Shown here: positions 7,921 through 15,906 of the stretch, in pieces
Layout: each line of letters opens with the position of its first letter
How positions within the stretch are numbered: the first letter of the stretch is position 1
Source: Fibrobacter sp. UWH4
GTDB lineage: Bacteria; Fibrobacterota; Fibrobacteria; Fibrobacterales; Fibrobacteraceae
Assembly (NCBI RefSeq): GCF_900142475.1
Contig: NZ_FRAY01000006.1
Location: 111,905-175,904, forward strand
DNA: 64,000 bases
Reading direction: 5' to 3'
The notes under the pieces: model-generated
The model's database searches: none
The model's input: only the letters and a program-made list of their open reading frames with translations
Told to the model about the DNA's origin: nothing
Made by a program: the position numbers and the translations under genes

Positions 7921-8897
7921 TGCGTTGCCATTGCTGCCTCAAAGAAACCGAAAACGATTTCTGCCGTTCCTGTTCGCAAAGACTTTTCAGCAAAGCCAAT
8001 TTCAGCGCAATGCTGAAGTTTACACTTCCAAGCATCGCTCAAGGCACCAACCAAAACACCCGAAGAATTTCCATATCCGGGGCACAGGCAAAATATTCCT
8101 TGCGCATCGTATCTAAAGAGCTTGAACCGACCGACAACAATGGCACCTACATTCTGAAGCCTGCTACAAATATGCAGTTTAGGCTATTCGCCGATATGCC
8201 CGCAAACGAGCACATCACCATGCAAATGGCAAAACAGATTTTCAAATTGAATGTAGCCGAATCGGCTTTGCTACAGTTTACAACCGGAGAATACACCTAT
8301 CTCACCAAACGATTCGACATTCGCAACGATGGTTCAAAAATTCTTCAGGAAGATTTAGCACAAACCGCAGGTCTATCAAGCGACGCAAATGGTTCTAATT
8401 TCAAGTACGAAAGCCTAAGTTACGAAGAAATCGCTTACATCCTGAAGCAACATGTAAGCGCTAGTCCCATTGCGATTGAGCAATTTTTCAAGGTTCTGCT
8501 GTTCAATTATCTTGTATGCAACGGCGACGCGCACATCAAGAATTTTTCGATATATTGCCCTCATCAAGACGGCGTTTACGAACTCACGCCCGCCTACGAC
8601 CTGATAAACACTTCGCTGCACGCCGATGACTTTAGAACCGCGCTTGATCTTTTCAAGGACGAAGAAAACTATAACGGGAAATTCTTTAAGGACAACGGTT
8701 TTTACGGAGCTAGCGACTTTCTGGAATTTGCAAGACGCATCGGCATTGTAGAAAAACGCGCCCAAAAATTCATTCGTGACATCACGGCACACATTCCAGA
8801 AATGGACGAAATGTTGGACAAGTCGTTCTTAAGCGACGAAGCCAAAGTCCAATACAAAGAAAACATTCGCGACCGTGCCAAAGCACTCAGCTTGTAG
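7920..8897 (+). CDS. hipT: HipT-like Ser/Thr kinase toxin
   Basis: 325 residues, a HipA-type kinase core lacking the N-terminal subdomain. Visible motifs: the Gly-rich loop with Ser51-Ile-Ser53 (RRISISGAQAKYS), the equivalent of the HipT SIS autophosphorylation motif; ATP-binding Lys80 (YILKPA); catalytic loop NGDAHIKN with Asp203; and metal-binding Asp227 (PAYDL). The N-terminus carries two CxxC pairs (CHCC and CRSC), a possible zinc knuckle. The characterised E. coli HipT phosphorylates tryptophanyl-tRNA synthetase; the target here is unknown. All kinase residues seem intact. Its TAG abuts, with no gap, the stop codon of the convergent gene at 8898. Confidence 0.9.
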   Translation: MRCHCCLKETENDFCRSCSQRLFSKANFSAMLKFTLPSIAQGTNQNTRRISISGAQAKYSLRIVSKELEPTDNNGTYILKPATNMQFRLFADMPANEHITMQMAKQIFKLNVAESALLQFTTGEYTYLTKRFDIRNDGSKILQEDLAQTAGLSSDANGSNFKYESLSYEEIAYILKQHVSASPIAIEQFFKVLLFNYLVCNGDAHIKNFSIYCPHQDGVYELTPAYDLINTSLHADDFRTALDLFKDEENYNGKFFKDNGFYGASDFLEFARRIGIVEKRAQKFIRDITAHIPEMDEMLDKSFLSDEAKVQYKENIRDRAKALSL

Positions 8898-10142
8898 CTA
8901 TTCCCTATGTTCGTATAGGTACAGGTTCGCCTCGGGTACTGCGAGGTCGGAACCCTTGATTTTCCATTCGTCGTCGGTGCCGGTGCGGTACTTCACCACC
9001 ACGCGGTAGCGGTTGTCGGTCTTTAAGACGGCCTCAGGAACGGTCCAGAAGTTTTCGGTGCCCACGACCATTTCTAGTTCGTAGAAGTCACTAGTGTCGA
9101 CACCGTAGATGGCGATGGATTTTACCATGTCCTTCGGGTTACGCACCTGGATTATGCTCCAGAATTCGCTGGCACCTTCCTTGACCCAGATGGACGTTGA
9201 ATCGCCCCACACGCCGTCTACGCCCTCGCAGCTCACGAATTCCCATTCGCCGTAGTAGCGGCCCACCTGATTTCCCATGATGTCAGCGGCAGGGGCGCCG
9301 CCCAAGTCCACGCCGCAATCAGCATCGGGACAGCGGTCGGTAATGCGCACGGTCACATGCTTCCAGCCGTAGAGTGTTTTCGCCTTCACGCGCACGCAGC
9401 CGCCACAGGCCGCGCCGCCATTCCACGGGCCCTTTTCATCGCCAGGGGACACATTCACATGGATCGCCGCGTAGTATTGTATGTTAGTTTGTCCGTAGTT
9501 GCAGGCGCCACCGAGGCTCGTTTCTTTTGCCGTGATACTCCCGTAGGTGGTCACGGAACCCTTGCCGCCGTTTTCGGTGAGTTCGGGGTCTGCCGCGGTG
9601 TAGCTATCGCAGGCGGTGCACTTGCCGTCGTCGCCATCGTTATCGTCGCTGCTGGATTCTGGTGCTGCGCTCGACGAAGATAGCGCCACATTCACTGAGG
9701 AACTTGTCCCTTCGGCAAGCTCAGGGACCTTGGTTATTTCGGAGGAGCTTGAACCTTCGGCAAGCTCAGGGGCCTTGGTTGTTTCAGAGGAGCTTGAACC
9801 TTCGGCAGGCTCAGGGGCCTTGGTTATTTCGGAGGAGCTTGAACCTTCGGCAAGCTCAGGGGCCTTGGTTGTTTCAGAGGAGCTTGAACCTTCGGCAGGC
9901 TCAGGGGCCTTGGTTATTTCGGAGGAGCTTGAACCTTCGGCAAGCTCAGGGGCCTTGGTTGTTTCAGAGGAGCTTGAACCTTCGGCAGGCTCAGGGGCCT
10001 TGGTTATTTCGGAGGAACTTGACAGAAGCGAACTTTCGCTTGAAAGTGTATCGGTGGCACTCGCCGACGAATCATCACCGCAAGCAACAAAGCCTGCACC
10101 CAGCAGGGCGCTGAAACAAAAAGCAAGGGCATGAAGTCTCAT
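8898..10142 (-). CDS. Expansin-like lipoprotein with repetitive Ser-rich linker
   Basis: 414 residues from the ATG at 10142, chosen because a lipoprotein signal follows (lipobox GFVAC, Cys21). Residues about 36-145 are a Ser/Glu/Pro linker made of seven 15-residue repeats. After it comes a two-domain expansin: a double-psi beta-barrel with paired Cys (ACGGCVRVKA) and the conserved Asp motif VRITDRCPDADCGVDLG, then a beta-sandwich (about 300-410). Bacterial expansins loosen cellulose without hydrolysis; here the protein would be tethered at the cell surface. It fits a cellulolytic lifestyle alongside the GH9 and CE2 genes further on. It ends back to back with hipT. Confidence 0.85.
   Translation of the reverse strand: MRLHALAFCFSALLGAGFVACGDDSSASATDTLSSESSLLSSSSEITKAPEPAEGSSSSETTKAPELAEGSSSSEITKAPEPAEGSSSSETTKAPELAEGSSSSEITKAPEPAEGSSSSETTKAPELAEGSSSSEITKVPELAEGTSSSVNVALSSSSAAPESSSDDNDGDDGKCTACDSYTAADPELTENGGKGSVTTYGSITAKETSLGGACNYGQTNIQYYAAIHVNVSPGDEKGPWNGGAACGGCVRVKAKTLYGWKHVTVRITDRCPDADCGVDLGGAPAADIMGNQVGRYYGEWEFVSCEGVDGVWGDSTSIWVKEGASEFWSIIQVRNPKDMVKSIAIYGVDTSDFYELEMVVGTENFWTVPEAVLKTDNRYRVVVKYRTGTDDEWKIKGSDLAVPEANLYLYEHRE
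9697..10011 (-). repeat. Seven in-frame 45-bp tandem repeats in the expansin linker
   Basis: Exactly seven copies of a 45-bp unit. Two variants alternate, encoding ETTKAPELAEGSSSS and EITKAPEPAEGSSSS, so the effective period is 90 bp. Each copy contains CTTCGGCAAGCTCAGG or CTTCGGCAGGCTCAGG (plus strand), the same core found in intergenic REP-like elements at 59117-59145 and 11954-11974. The near identity of copies implies recent expansion or homogenisation. Confidence 0.95.
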
Positions 10143-10373
10143 ACCCTTGAATATAATATATTCTTTTAATGAAAAAGGGTGATCCCGGCACAAGGCCGGG
10201 ATGACATGTGAGTGGTTGGCCGGGATGACAAATGAGCGCCTTACCAGTCGTTGCGCTCGTTGAGCGCAAGACCTTGCGGGTATCAAAAGCCAGCCTTACC
10301 AGTCATTGCGCTTCGCGCAAGACTCGACGGCTCGGCCATAGAAAAATGCAAGCATTTTTCTGCGGCGCTCGCC
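10143..10373. repeat. Intergenic block of REP-like repeats and a triplicated 12-mer
   Basis: About 230 bp between the TPR gene and the expansin gene. It holds two CCGGGATGACA elements (10181-10230, one with the hairpin CCCGGCACAAGGCCGGG), two hairpins of the type TTGCGC-loop-GCGCAA, and GCCTTACCAGTC at 10238-10249 and 10293-10304. The same 12-mer ends the upstream gene at 10371-10382. No gene is visible. Confidence 0.7.
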
Positions 10374-11180
10374 TTACCAGTCTTTGGCTGGTCTTGCCTG
10401 GCCGCGGATGGGTTTCCAGGGTTTGCGTTCGCCGTTCTGTTCGTCGAAGTCTTTCAGGAGCTGCGCCGCTTCTTCGGGGCTCATCTCGCCCATCTGCACA
10501 GGCTGTTCCTGGGGTTCCTCGCCGCCGTTACTGTCGCTGGAATTTTCCTGAGGCTGTTCGGGTTGCTGTTCTGGTTGCGCACCGCCTTCGCTGTCGGAGC
10601 TCCCTGCATCCGAGCTGCTGGACTGTCCGCCACCATTCTGGTTCTGGTCATCGGAAGCACTCGAAGAACTCTCGGAACCGCTGGAATTGCCTTCGCCATT
10701 CTGATCCTGGTTCTGCTGGTCCTGATTCTGGTCCTGCTGATCCTTGTTTTGATCCTGGTTCTGGTCCTGATTATTATCCTGATTCTTGTCGTTCTTCTTG
10801 TTCTCGTTCTTCTGCTCGTCCTTGGCCTCGTGGATACGGTCAAGGAGCATTTGCAGTTTCTGGTCGTTCGGATAATATTGCAGGCCTTCGTTACAAGTAA
10901 TTTCGGCAGAAGGCAGGCGGTTTTCGATGTACTGGAAGGCGGCGTCGCTGTAATAGGCACTTGCTGACTTCGGGGCGGCAAAGGCCGACACTGCAGCCAA
11001 AAGAATTACAAACGCAAATGCAAGAATATGAGGCCTGGACCCTATCGCTACGCTCCAGGGTGACAGGTGACTGGTTTCCGCAAACTTGCTTCCGCTTGAA
11101 TCGGGACTAGACCCCGTCGCTACGCTCCAGGGTGACAAGCAACAAACCTGAGCTCCGAATTCTGAATTCTGAATTTTCAT
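10374..11180 (-). CDS. Bat-like TPR protein with Gln/Asn/Asp-rich region; repeat-derived N-terminus
   Basis: 268 residues if translation starts at the ATG at 11180, which overlaps the stop of the upstream gene (TGATG) and so is likely the used start. A hydrophobic signal-like segment appears only at residues 51-68. Then come a short TPR-like part (YSDAAFQYIENRL to DRIHEA), a QDQNQDQN-type low-complexity stretch, Ser/Glu-rich sequence, and a C-terminus SPEEAAQLLKDF ending in KDW, as in BatC/BatE-type TPR proteins of aerotolerance operons. No von Willebrand (BatA/B) gene is adjacent. The first 48 residues are encoded by dispersed intergenic repeats. Function unknown; possibly periplasmic or membrane-anchored. 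Confidence 0.7.
   Translation of the reverse strand: MKIQNSEFGAQVCCLSPWSVATGSSPDSSGSKFAETSHLSPWSVAIGSRPHILAFAFVILLAAVSAFAAPKSASAYYSDAAFQYIENRLPSAEITCNEGLQYYPNDQKLQMLLDRIHEAKDEQKNENKKNDKNQDNNQDQNQDQNKDQQDQNQDQQNQDQNGEGNSSGSESSSSASDDQNQNGGGQSSSSDAGSSDSEGGAQPEQQPEQPQENSSDSNGGEEPQEQPVQMGEMSPEEAAQLLKDFDEQNGERKPWKPIRGQARPAKDW
11038..11137 (-). repeat. Two copies of a 28-bp dispersed repeat inside a coding N-terminus
   Basis: The plus-strand sequence GACCCTATCGCTACGCTCC followed by AGGGTGACA (11038-11065) recurs with two changes at 11110-11137, exactly 72 bp (24 codons) apart. Translated on the minus strand both give LSPWSVAxGS. A degenerate relative lies between genes at 60900-60957. The copies lie between the start codon and the signal-like segment of the TPR gene. 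Confidence 0.8.
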
Positions 11181-11923
11181 CAGATTACCTCCAGGTCGTT
11201 GTCGGTGTTGCTTGCGTCAATTTTCGCCTTGGGCTTCCTGCCCGCCTTGATTTCGATGACGTCGTCGATGCGCTGCACGTGTCCGCTCAGCTGGCCCGCG
11301 GTCTCGTCTTCGGCAATCAGGTTCTCGAGCATTTCCTTCGCTTCGGCATACTTGCCATCCTTGCAAAGCTGGAGTGCACGTGCCAGAACTTCCTTAGCCT
11401 TGTCGCTCAGGGGCGGCTGTTTCTGGTCGTTGTTCTGGTCCTGGTTTTGATCCTGATTCTGCTTTTGCTTGTCGAGTTCTTCTTTCAGCTTGCGCTGCAC
11501 GATTTCCACGTTCTTCTTGGCGTTCTCGAAATTGTTGTCGAGGTCAATCGCCTTTTTCAGGTACGCCACCGATTCGCGCCACGCGGCAATGCGTTCGCTA
11601 CCTTCGGCCGCCTTTTCGCCCATGCGGAAATGCGTATTCGCCAAATTGTAGGCAGCCTTCGCCGCCATATTCTTGTCGGGCATGCGCACGGCGCTTTCAA
11701 GCTCTTTCTTGGCCTCTTCGTAGTTGCCGAGCCTGTACTGGCAAGTTCCGATATTGTAGAACAGGAGCGGGTTCGCAGGTTCGGCCTCGCGGGCCTTCAT
11801 GTACTTTTCGAGCGCTCCGGCATAGTCGCCGTTCTTGAACAGTTTATTGCCGTCGTTAATGGGGCGCGCCCACAGGCCTACCGACAGCAGGCATACACAA
11901 ATCAACAAAAAACGCATCTTCAT
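11180..11923 (-). CDS. Secreted TPR protein, Bat-like
   Basis: 247 residues from the ATG at 11923 (an ATG two codons later is equally possible); upstream in-frame sequence is repeat-derived. An N-terminal signal peptide (FLLICVCLLSVGLWA) is followed by three or more TPR units (FKNGDYAGALEKYMKA, LFYNIGTCQYRLGNYEEAKKEL, AYNLANTHFRMG), a KQNQDQNQDQNNDQK spacer and a final helical repeat (CKDGKYAEAKEMLENL). The shared QNQDQ spacer and the one-base overlap with the next gene suggest the two proteins act together. TPR proteins of this type occur in Bat operons of Bacteroidetes and spirochaetes, where their role is unclear. Confidence 0.75.
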   Translation of the reverse strand: MKMRFLLICVCLLSVGLWARPINDGNKLFKNGDYAGALEKYMKAREAEPANPLLFYNIGTCQYRLGNYEEAKKELESAVRMPDKNMAAKAAYNLANTHFRMGEKAAEGSERIAAWRESVAYLKKAIDLDNNFENAKKNVEIVQRKLKEELDKQKQNQDQNQDQNNDQKQPPLSDKAKEVLARALQLCKDGKYAEAKEMLENLIAEDETAGQLSGHVQRIDDVIEIKAGRKPKAKIDASNTDNDLEVI

Positions 11924-12017
11924 TCTTCCATGGATAGCTCGGCCATTCGGCATGGTTCGGCAGGCTCACCAACCGAGCTCAGGAACCTAGAGTTCGCCGT
12001 CCCGAACTAACTTGTTT

Positions 12018-13772
12018 CTACATAGCAAGAATATACAAAATCACCGTGCTCAAGGCAAATGTCGCCACCAGCGCGTAACCGAGCACTTTCCACTTGACCG
12101 AAGAGCCTTCCAGGGTAATTCCCGTCGCCATGAAGGGTATCATGCTCAACACGACCGGTGCAATGTACCTGAAGTCGTTGCTGCAAGAGAACGGCACCTT
12201 GATACGCAAGACCATCAGCGCGCCAAAGAACGCCGCCGCCTGCAACAACAGAATCCAGTGCATCGCTTGCAGTTTCGTCTTCCAGAATCCGCGGGCCGCA
12301 TACACCATGAGTCCGAGGAAAGACACGCTCATCAAGGTCGCGAGCGTCCTACCGGTCTCGTTGCGCACCAGTTCAAATTCACCGAACATCGACGACTTGA
12401 ACGCATAATTCCAGAAGAACTCGCGTCCCCATTCCTCGTTCCAAGCACTCGTGTAAGGATGCGTCACGAAGGATTTCAAGTCAAAGAAAATGTAGTTGAA
12501 CGCCTCGTTGCCAACCCTCAACCGTCCGTTCAGGCCGCTCGAATTGCCCACCAGGTCCGCATCGCCGAGCAATTTCTGCAAAGCGAGCCCCGCAAGGAGC
12601 AACGCAAAAAACACCCACGCCACCACCTCGGACTTTGTCGGGTGCAAAAGCCTCGCGCTCCGAACGTAACCGCCAACGGCAAACAGGAAAACCATCCCGA
12701 TGGTCACCACGCCCGTCGTCTTGGTCCACACCGCAAGTGCCGCTGCAAGGACCGCCACAATCAGGAACTTGCCACGACCTTCGTTGAAATACTTTACACC
12801 GCCCCACAAGCAAAGCACATGCATCAGGCAGAACATCTGGTCGTTACCGATGCGGGGCGACATCAAAATCAGCACAGGCCACATCGTCCACAGCAGCGAT
12901 GCAATTCCAAGCGCACCGCCCGACATGAAATTCTTCAGGAACAGGATTCCAAGGAAAAGCGTGAGCACCGACAGCAGCAAGCTGAACGCCTGCAACCCCG
13001 TCGTTCCCGTAACTCCCATCCAGTTCCCCAGAACGAACGCAGGAGCTGCCGTTACGTAATAAACCGGCGGATGGTAACAAGTCCAGCAGTCATCGACTCC
13101 AGGAATGGCATGGTTGTCGAGGACGTACTGTACGTAGGCAACATGCCCGTCAACATCGTTCGAGTAAGTCGTGTACGGCACGTTCGCAAAAAACACCGTC
13201 CTGAGGAGCACTCCTAACAAAAAGAGGAAAAGGATTCCACCGCGCAACTTGAACCGCCGCGCCACAAACATGCAGAGCAACGCAAAAAAGACCACCGCGC
13301 CGACATTCGCCACACGTGTCAAGAACGACGTCTGGTAGATAAATACATTCAGTCCTGCATTTCCGCCGTTGTTCTTCAGGTAGAACGTATAGTGAGTCCT
13401 GTCGCCCACCCGATGCGGCGCAGTCACGCTGTCGTCCAGCAGGAAACCTTTCGTAAAATTACAGCGCCCCGGCTCCGACCTGATTTCCAGATTTTGTCCA
13501 TTGATTACAATTCCCTCGGCGCAATCGTCGGGAACCACGCGCAGGTCGTACGGAGTACGGTAGACATTCTTGATATCCAGTTCAACCTGGAACACTTCCC
13601 CATCCCGCATTTTCTTGGTAACGGGAAGGCTTACTTTCTCCATAGAAGCGCCCTGCCTCAGCACGACGTTTTCGACTGAAACCCTCAACGCAAAACCGAC
13701 GACGAGGCTTGCCGCCAACAGCAATGCACAATAGAGTTCAGGGAGCCTGAAAATTCCGAGCAATTTTTTCAT
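12018..13772 (-). CDS. GT-C family membrane glycosyltransferase (PMT/ArnT-like)
   Basis: 584 residues from the ATG at 13772; a GTG three codons upstream is the alternative. A first membrane helix (ALLLAASLVVGFALRV) is followed by a beta-rich periplasmic part, then about ten further hydrophobic segments. The motif NDVDGHVAYVQYVLDNH with DCWTCYHPPVYY resembles the catalytic Asp and substrate loop of GT-C transferases that use polyprenyl-phosphate sugars. It starts 11 bases after the flavoprotein stop, in a three-gene set with GtrA, suggesting sugar transfer to a cell-envelope glycan outside the inner membrane. The exact sugar and acceptor cannot be read from the sequence. Confidence 0.75.
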   Translation of the reverse strand: MKKLLGIFRLPELYCALLLAASLVVGFALRVSVENVVLRQGASMEKVSLPVTKKMRDGEVFQVELDIKNVYRTPYDLRVVPDDCAEGIVINGQNLEIRSEPGRCNFTKGFLLDDSVTAPHRVGDRTHYTFYLKNNGGNAGLNVFIYQTSFLTRVANVGAVVFFALLCMFVARRFKLRGGILFLFLLGVLLRTVFFANVPYTTYSNDVDGHVAYVQYVLDNHAIPGVDDCWTCYHPPVYYVTAAPAFVLGNWMGVTGTTGLQAFSLLLSVLTLFLGILFLKNFMSGGALGIASLLWTMWPVLILMSPRIGNDQMFCLMHVLCLWGGVKYFNEGRGKFLIVAVLAAALAVWTKTTGVVTIGMVFLFAVGGYVRSARLLHPTKSEVVAWVFFALLLAGLALQKLLGDADLVGNSSGLNGRLRVGNEAFNYIFFDLKSFVTHPYTSAWNEEWGREFFWNYAFKSSMFGEFELVRNETGRTLATLMSVSFLGLMVYAARGFWKTKLQAMHWILLLQAAAFFGALMVLRIKVPFSCSNDFRYIAPVVLSMIPFMATGITLEGSSVKWKVLGYALVATFALSTVILYILAM

Positions 13773-13783
13773 CAGAGGCACCG

Positions 13784-15436
13784 CTACGCTTTCTTGCCTT
13801 CGTGGTATTCTTCTTCGCTATTCACGTTCCAGAGGGCAGTCTTGTCGGTAGAATTTTCGCGGATGCATTTCGCGACTTCCATGGCTGCGAGCATGCTGTG
13901 GTCCATGTTGTTGTACTTGTGCATGCCGTTGCGGCCCATCAGGAAAAGGTTCTCGATGGGGTCCACATAGGCGCGCACCTTGTCGAATTCGCCATAGGTG
14001 CCGAAGTAGGCGGGGTACGCCTTCTTGATATGGAACACCACAGAATCGCGGACGGACGCGGGCTTTGCCACGTGAATCTTGTCGAGTTCCGCAATCGCGA
14101 ACTTGATGAAGTCGGCATCGGGCATGCGCCACATTTCGTCGCCCTCGGTCGCGAAGTATTCGAGGCCAATCCAGACCTTGCTCGGGTCGGCCACCAGGTA
14201 GGGGCTCCAGTTGTTGAAAATCTGGATGCGGCCGAGTTTCACGTCGGACTCCTGCACATAAATCCAGTTGTCCGCCACGAACTTGAGCTTGCTTTCGGGA
14301 GTGCCGGGCTTCGCCGGGTTCTTGATGAGCAGTTCGTCGAGCAGGAGCCCCACGGTAATGAAGTCGCGGTACACAAGGCCGTCGGATACGCGGCGAACTT
14401 CCGCCGGTACCGGGTTCTTTTCATTGTCCATCGCGGCGACAAGTTCCTTCACGGGCATCGTGCTGAGGAAGTAGTCGCAGGCGACCGTTTCGGTCGAAAC
14501 GTTTCCGTCTGCCGCACGGGATTCAACAACCACGCTTTCGATACGCTTGCCGTCGGCGGAGCGGTTCACGCCCACCACCTTCGAATTCATGCGGATTTCG
14601 CCGCCCATTTCCTGCACCTTCTCGGCGACCGTTTCCCAAAGCTGGCCAGGGCCGAATTTCGGGTAAAGGAACTGCCCGATAAGGCTCGTCTCGGTATCCT
14701 TCTGGCGGATGTCCGCACCGTTCGCGGCACCAGCTTCAGTCTTCTTCTTGCCGGCAAAAATCTGCTTGAGCGCGTGCACCACGGTCTTGGTAATCGAGAG
14801 TCCCTTGATGCGCTGGCCGCCCCAGTCGGGGCTGATCTTGCTGCAGGGCACGCCCCACACCTTCTCGGTGTAATCGCGGAAGAACGTGCGGTACAGTTCC
14901 ACGCCAAAGCGGTTGATCATGAAGTCTTCGAGGCTTTTTTCCTTACGGGCGGGCAGCAGCTGCACCTTGAGGTAGCTCATGCCAATCTTGAACATGCGCC
15001 ACAGCCCGAGGTTACGGATGGTGTCGCCATTCAACGAAACCGGATAGTCAAAGAGCTTGCGTAAGAAAAGGATGCGGGAAAGACGGCTGCGGCAAAGCAT
15101 CACGTAGTCCGTCTTCTCGGGATCGGAGCCACCTTCGACCAGCGGCACCTTGCGGCCAATAGCAATGTCGTCCTTGCTCGCGGCACCCTGCAACGGCAAG
15201 ATTCCCTGCCACCAGTCCATCACCGTATCGCTCTTGCTGAAAAAGCGGTGACCGCCGATATCCATGCGGTTGCCGTTGTAACGCGCCGTGCGCGAAATAC
15301 CGCCGATAACATCTTCGGCCTCGAAAATCACGGGTTTCACATCCGTCGTACGCAAAAGTTCCAGCGCGCAGGTGAGTCCCGCAGGGCCCGCACCCGCAAT
15401 CACGGCAATCTTCTTTCCACTATTTTCAGCAACCAT
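13784..15436 (-). CDS. FAD-dependent oxidoreductase, UDP-galactopyranose mutase/protoporphyrinogen oxidase-like
   Basis: 550 residues from the ATG at 15436, two bases after the stop of the upstream gtrA-like gene. The N-terminus has a Rossmann FAD motif ([15 protein letters not shown]), then [13 protein letters not shown] and a [10 protein letters not shown] motif typical of amine-oxidase-like flavoproteins in polysaccharide loci. Near the C-terminus [19 protein letters not shown] forms the second FAD-contact region. The setting between a GT-C transferase and a GtrA protein favours a role in making or flipping an envelope sugar rather than in haem synthesis. The substrate is not known. Confidence 0.75.
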   Translation of the reverse strand: MVAENSGKKIAVIAGAGPAGLTCALELLRTTDVKPVIFEAEDVIGGISRTARYNGNRMDIGGHRFFSKSDTVMDWWQGILPLQGAASKDDIAIGRKVPLVEGGSDPEKTDYVMLCRSRLSRILFLRKLFDYPVSLNGDTIRNLGLWRMFKIGMSYLKVQLLPARKEKSLEDFMINRFGVELYRTFFRDYTEKVWGVPCSKISPDWGGQRIKGLSITKTVVHALKQIFAGKKKTEAGAANGADIRQKDTETSLIGQFLYPKFGPGQLWETVAEKVQEMGGEIRMNSKVVGVNRSADGKRIESVVVESRAADGNVSTETVACDYFLSTMPVKELVAAMDNEKNPVPAEVRRVSDGLVYRDFITVGLLLDELLIKNPAKPGTPESKLKFVADNWIYVQESDVKLGRIQIFNNWSPYLVADPSKVWIGLEYFATEGDEMWRMPDADFIKFAIAELDKIHVAKPASVRDSVVFHIKKAYPAYFGTYGEFDKVRAYVDPIENLFLMGRNGMHKYNNMDHSMLAAMEVAKCIRENSTDKTALWNVNSEEEYHEGKKA

Positions 15437-15438
15437 AA

Positions 15439-15885
15439 TCACTCCTTCCTTTCTCGGAACAGCATCAACTTGCGCGCCCCAAAATTCCACATCAGAACAA
15501 GAACCGCGGCCACCATCTTGGAGACCATCTCGTTCCAGTCAAACACGCCCACCATCAAAAACATCAGCAGCTGGTTGATACCGACACCGGCAATTCCCAC
15601 AAGCGCGAACAGCGAGAACTCCATCACCTTGCGTTTTTCGAGAGTCCTTTCGCAAGCCGTAAACACCCACACGATACTCATGGTATAGTTGAGCACAAGC
15701 CCCGCAACCAGGCCGACCAAGTTCGCAAGCAGGTAATGCCAGTCAAACACATAAAGGCACAAGGCGAACAGGCCAAAATCGACAACGAAGGCGAGGCCCC
15801 CCGTCACCAGGTAACGCAAAAACTGCCCCAACAGGGACTTGCGCGGGAACCTGCCGCGAATCGCTTTTATCTTATCAGCAAACAT
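15439..15885 (-). CDS. GtrA family membrane protein
   Basis: 148 residues with four hydrophobic helices ([76 protein letters not shown]) and the family's WxF signature (SIVWVFTA). GtrA proteins are thought to help move undecaprenyl-phosphate-linked sugars across the membrane. First gene of a tight cluster gtrA-flavoprotein-GT-C on the minus strand; the spacing of two bases to the next gene shows co-transcription. Confidence 0.88.
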   Translation of the reverse strand: MFADKIKAIRGRFPRKSLLGQFLRYLVTGGLAFVVDFGLFALCLYVFDWHYLLANLVGLVAGLVLNYTMSIVWVFTACERTLEKRKVMEFSLFALVGIAGVGINQLLMFLMVGVFDWNEMVSKMVAAVLVLMWNFGARKLMLFRERKE

Positions 15886-15906
15886 GCGTGTGTAAATGTA
15901 ACTAAT

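Noticed and set aside
7579..8897. A frameshifted classical hipA
   Set aside because: Both parts have proper start codons with overlapping stops and the split falls exactly at the subdomain border used by HipBST systems.
9697..10011. Possible CRISPR array
   Set aside because: The 45-bp units are directly adjacent with no unique spacers and are translated in frame as a Ser-rich linker.
10181..10230. Bidirectional terminator after the TPR gene
   Set aside because: The CCCGGC hairpin lacks a T tract on either side and belongs to a repeated CCGGGATGACA element, so it is listed as a repeat.
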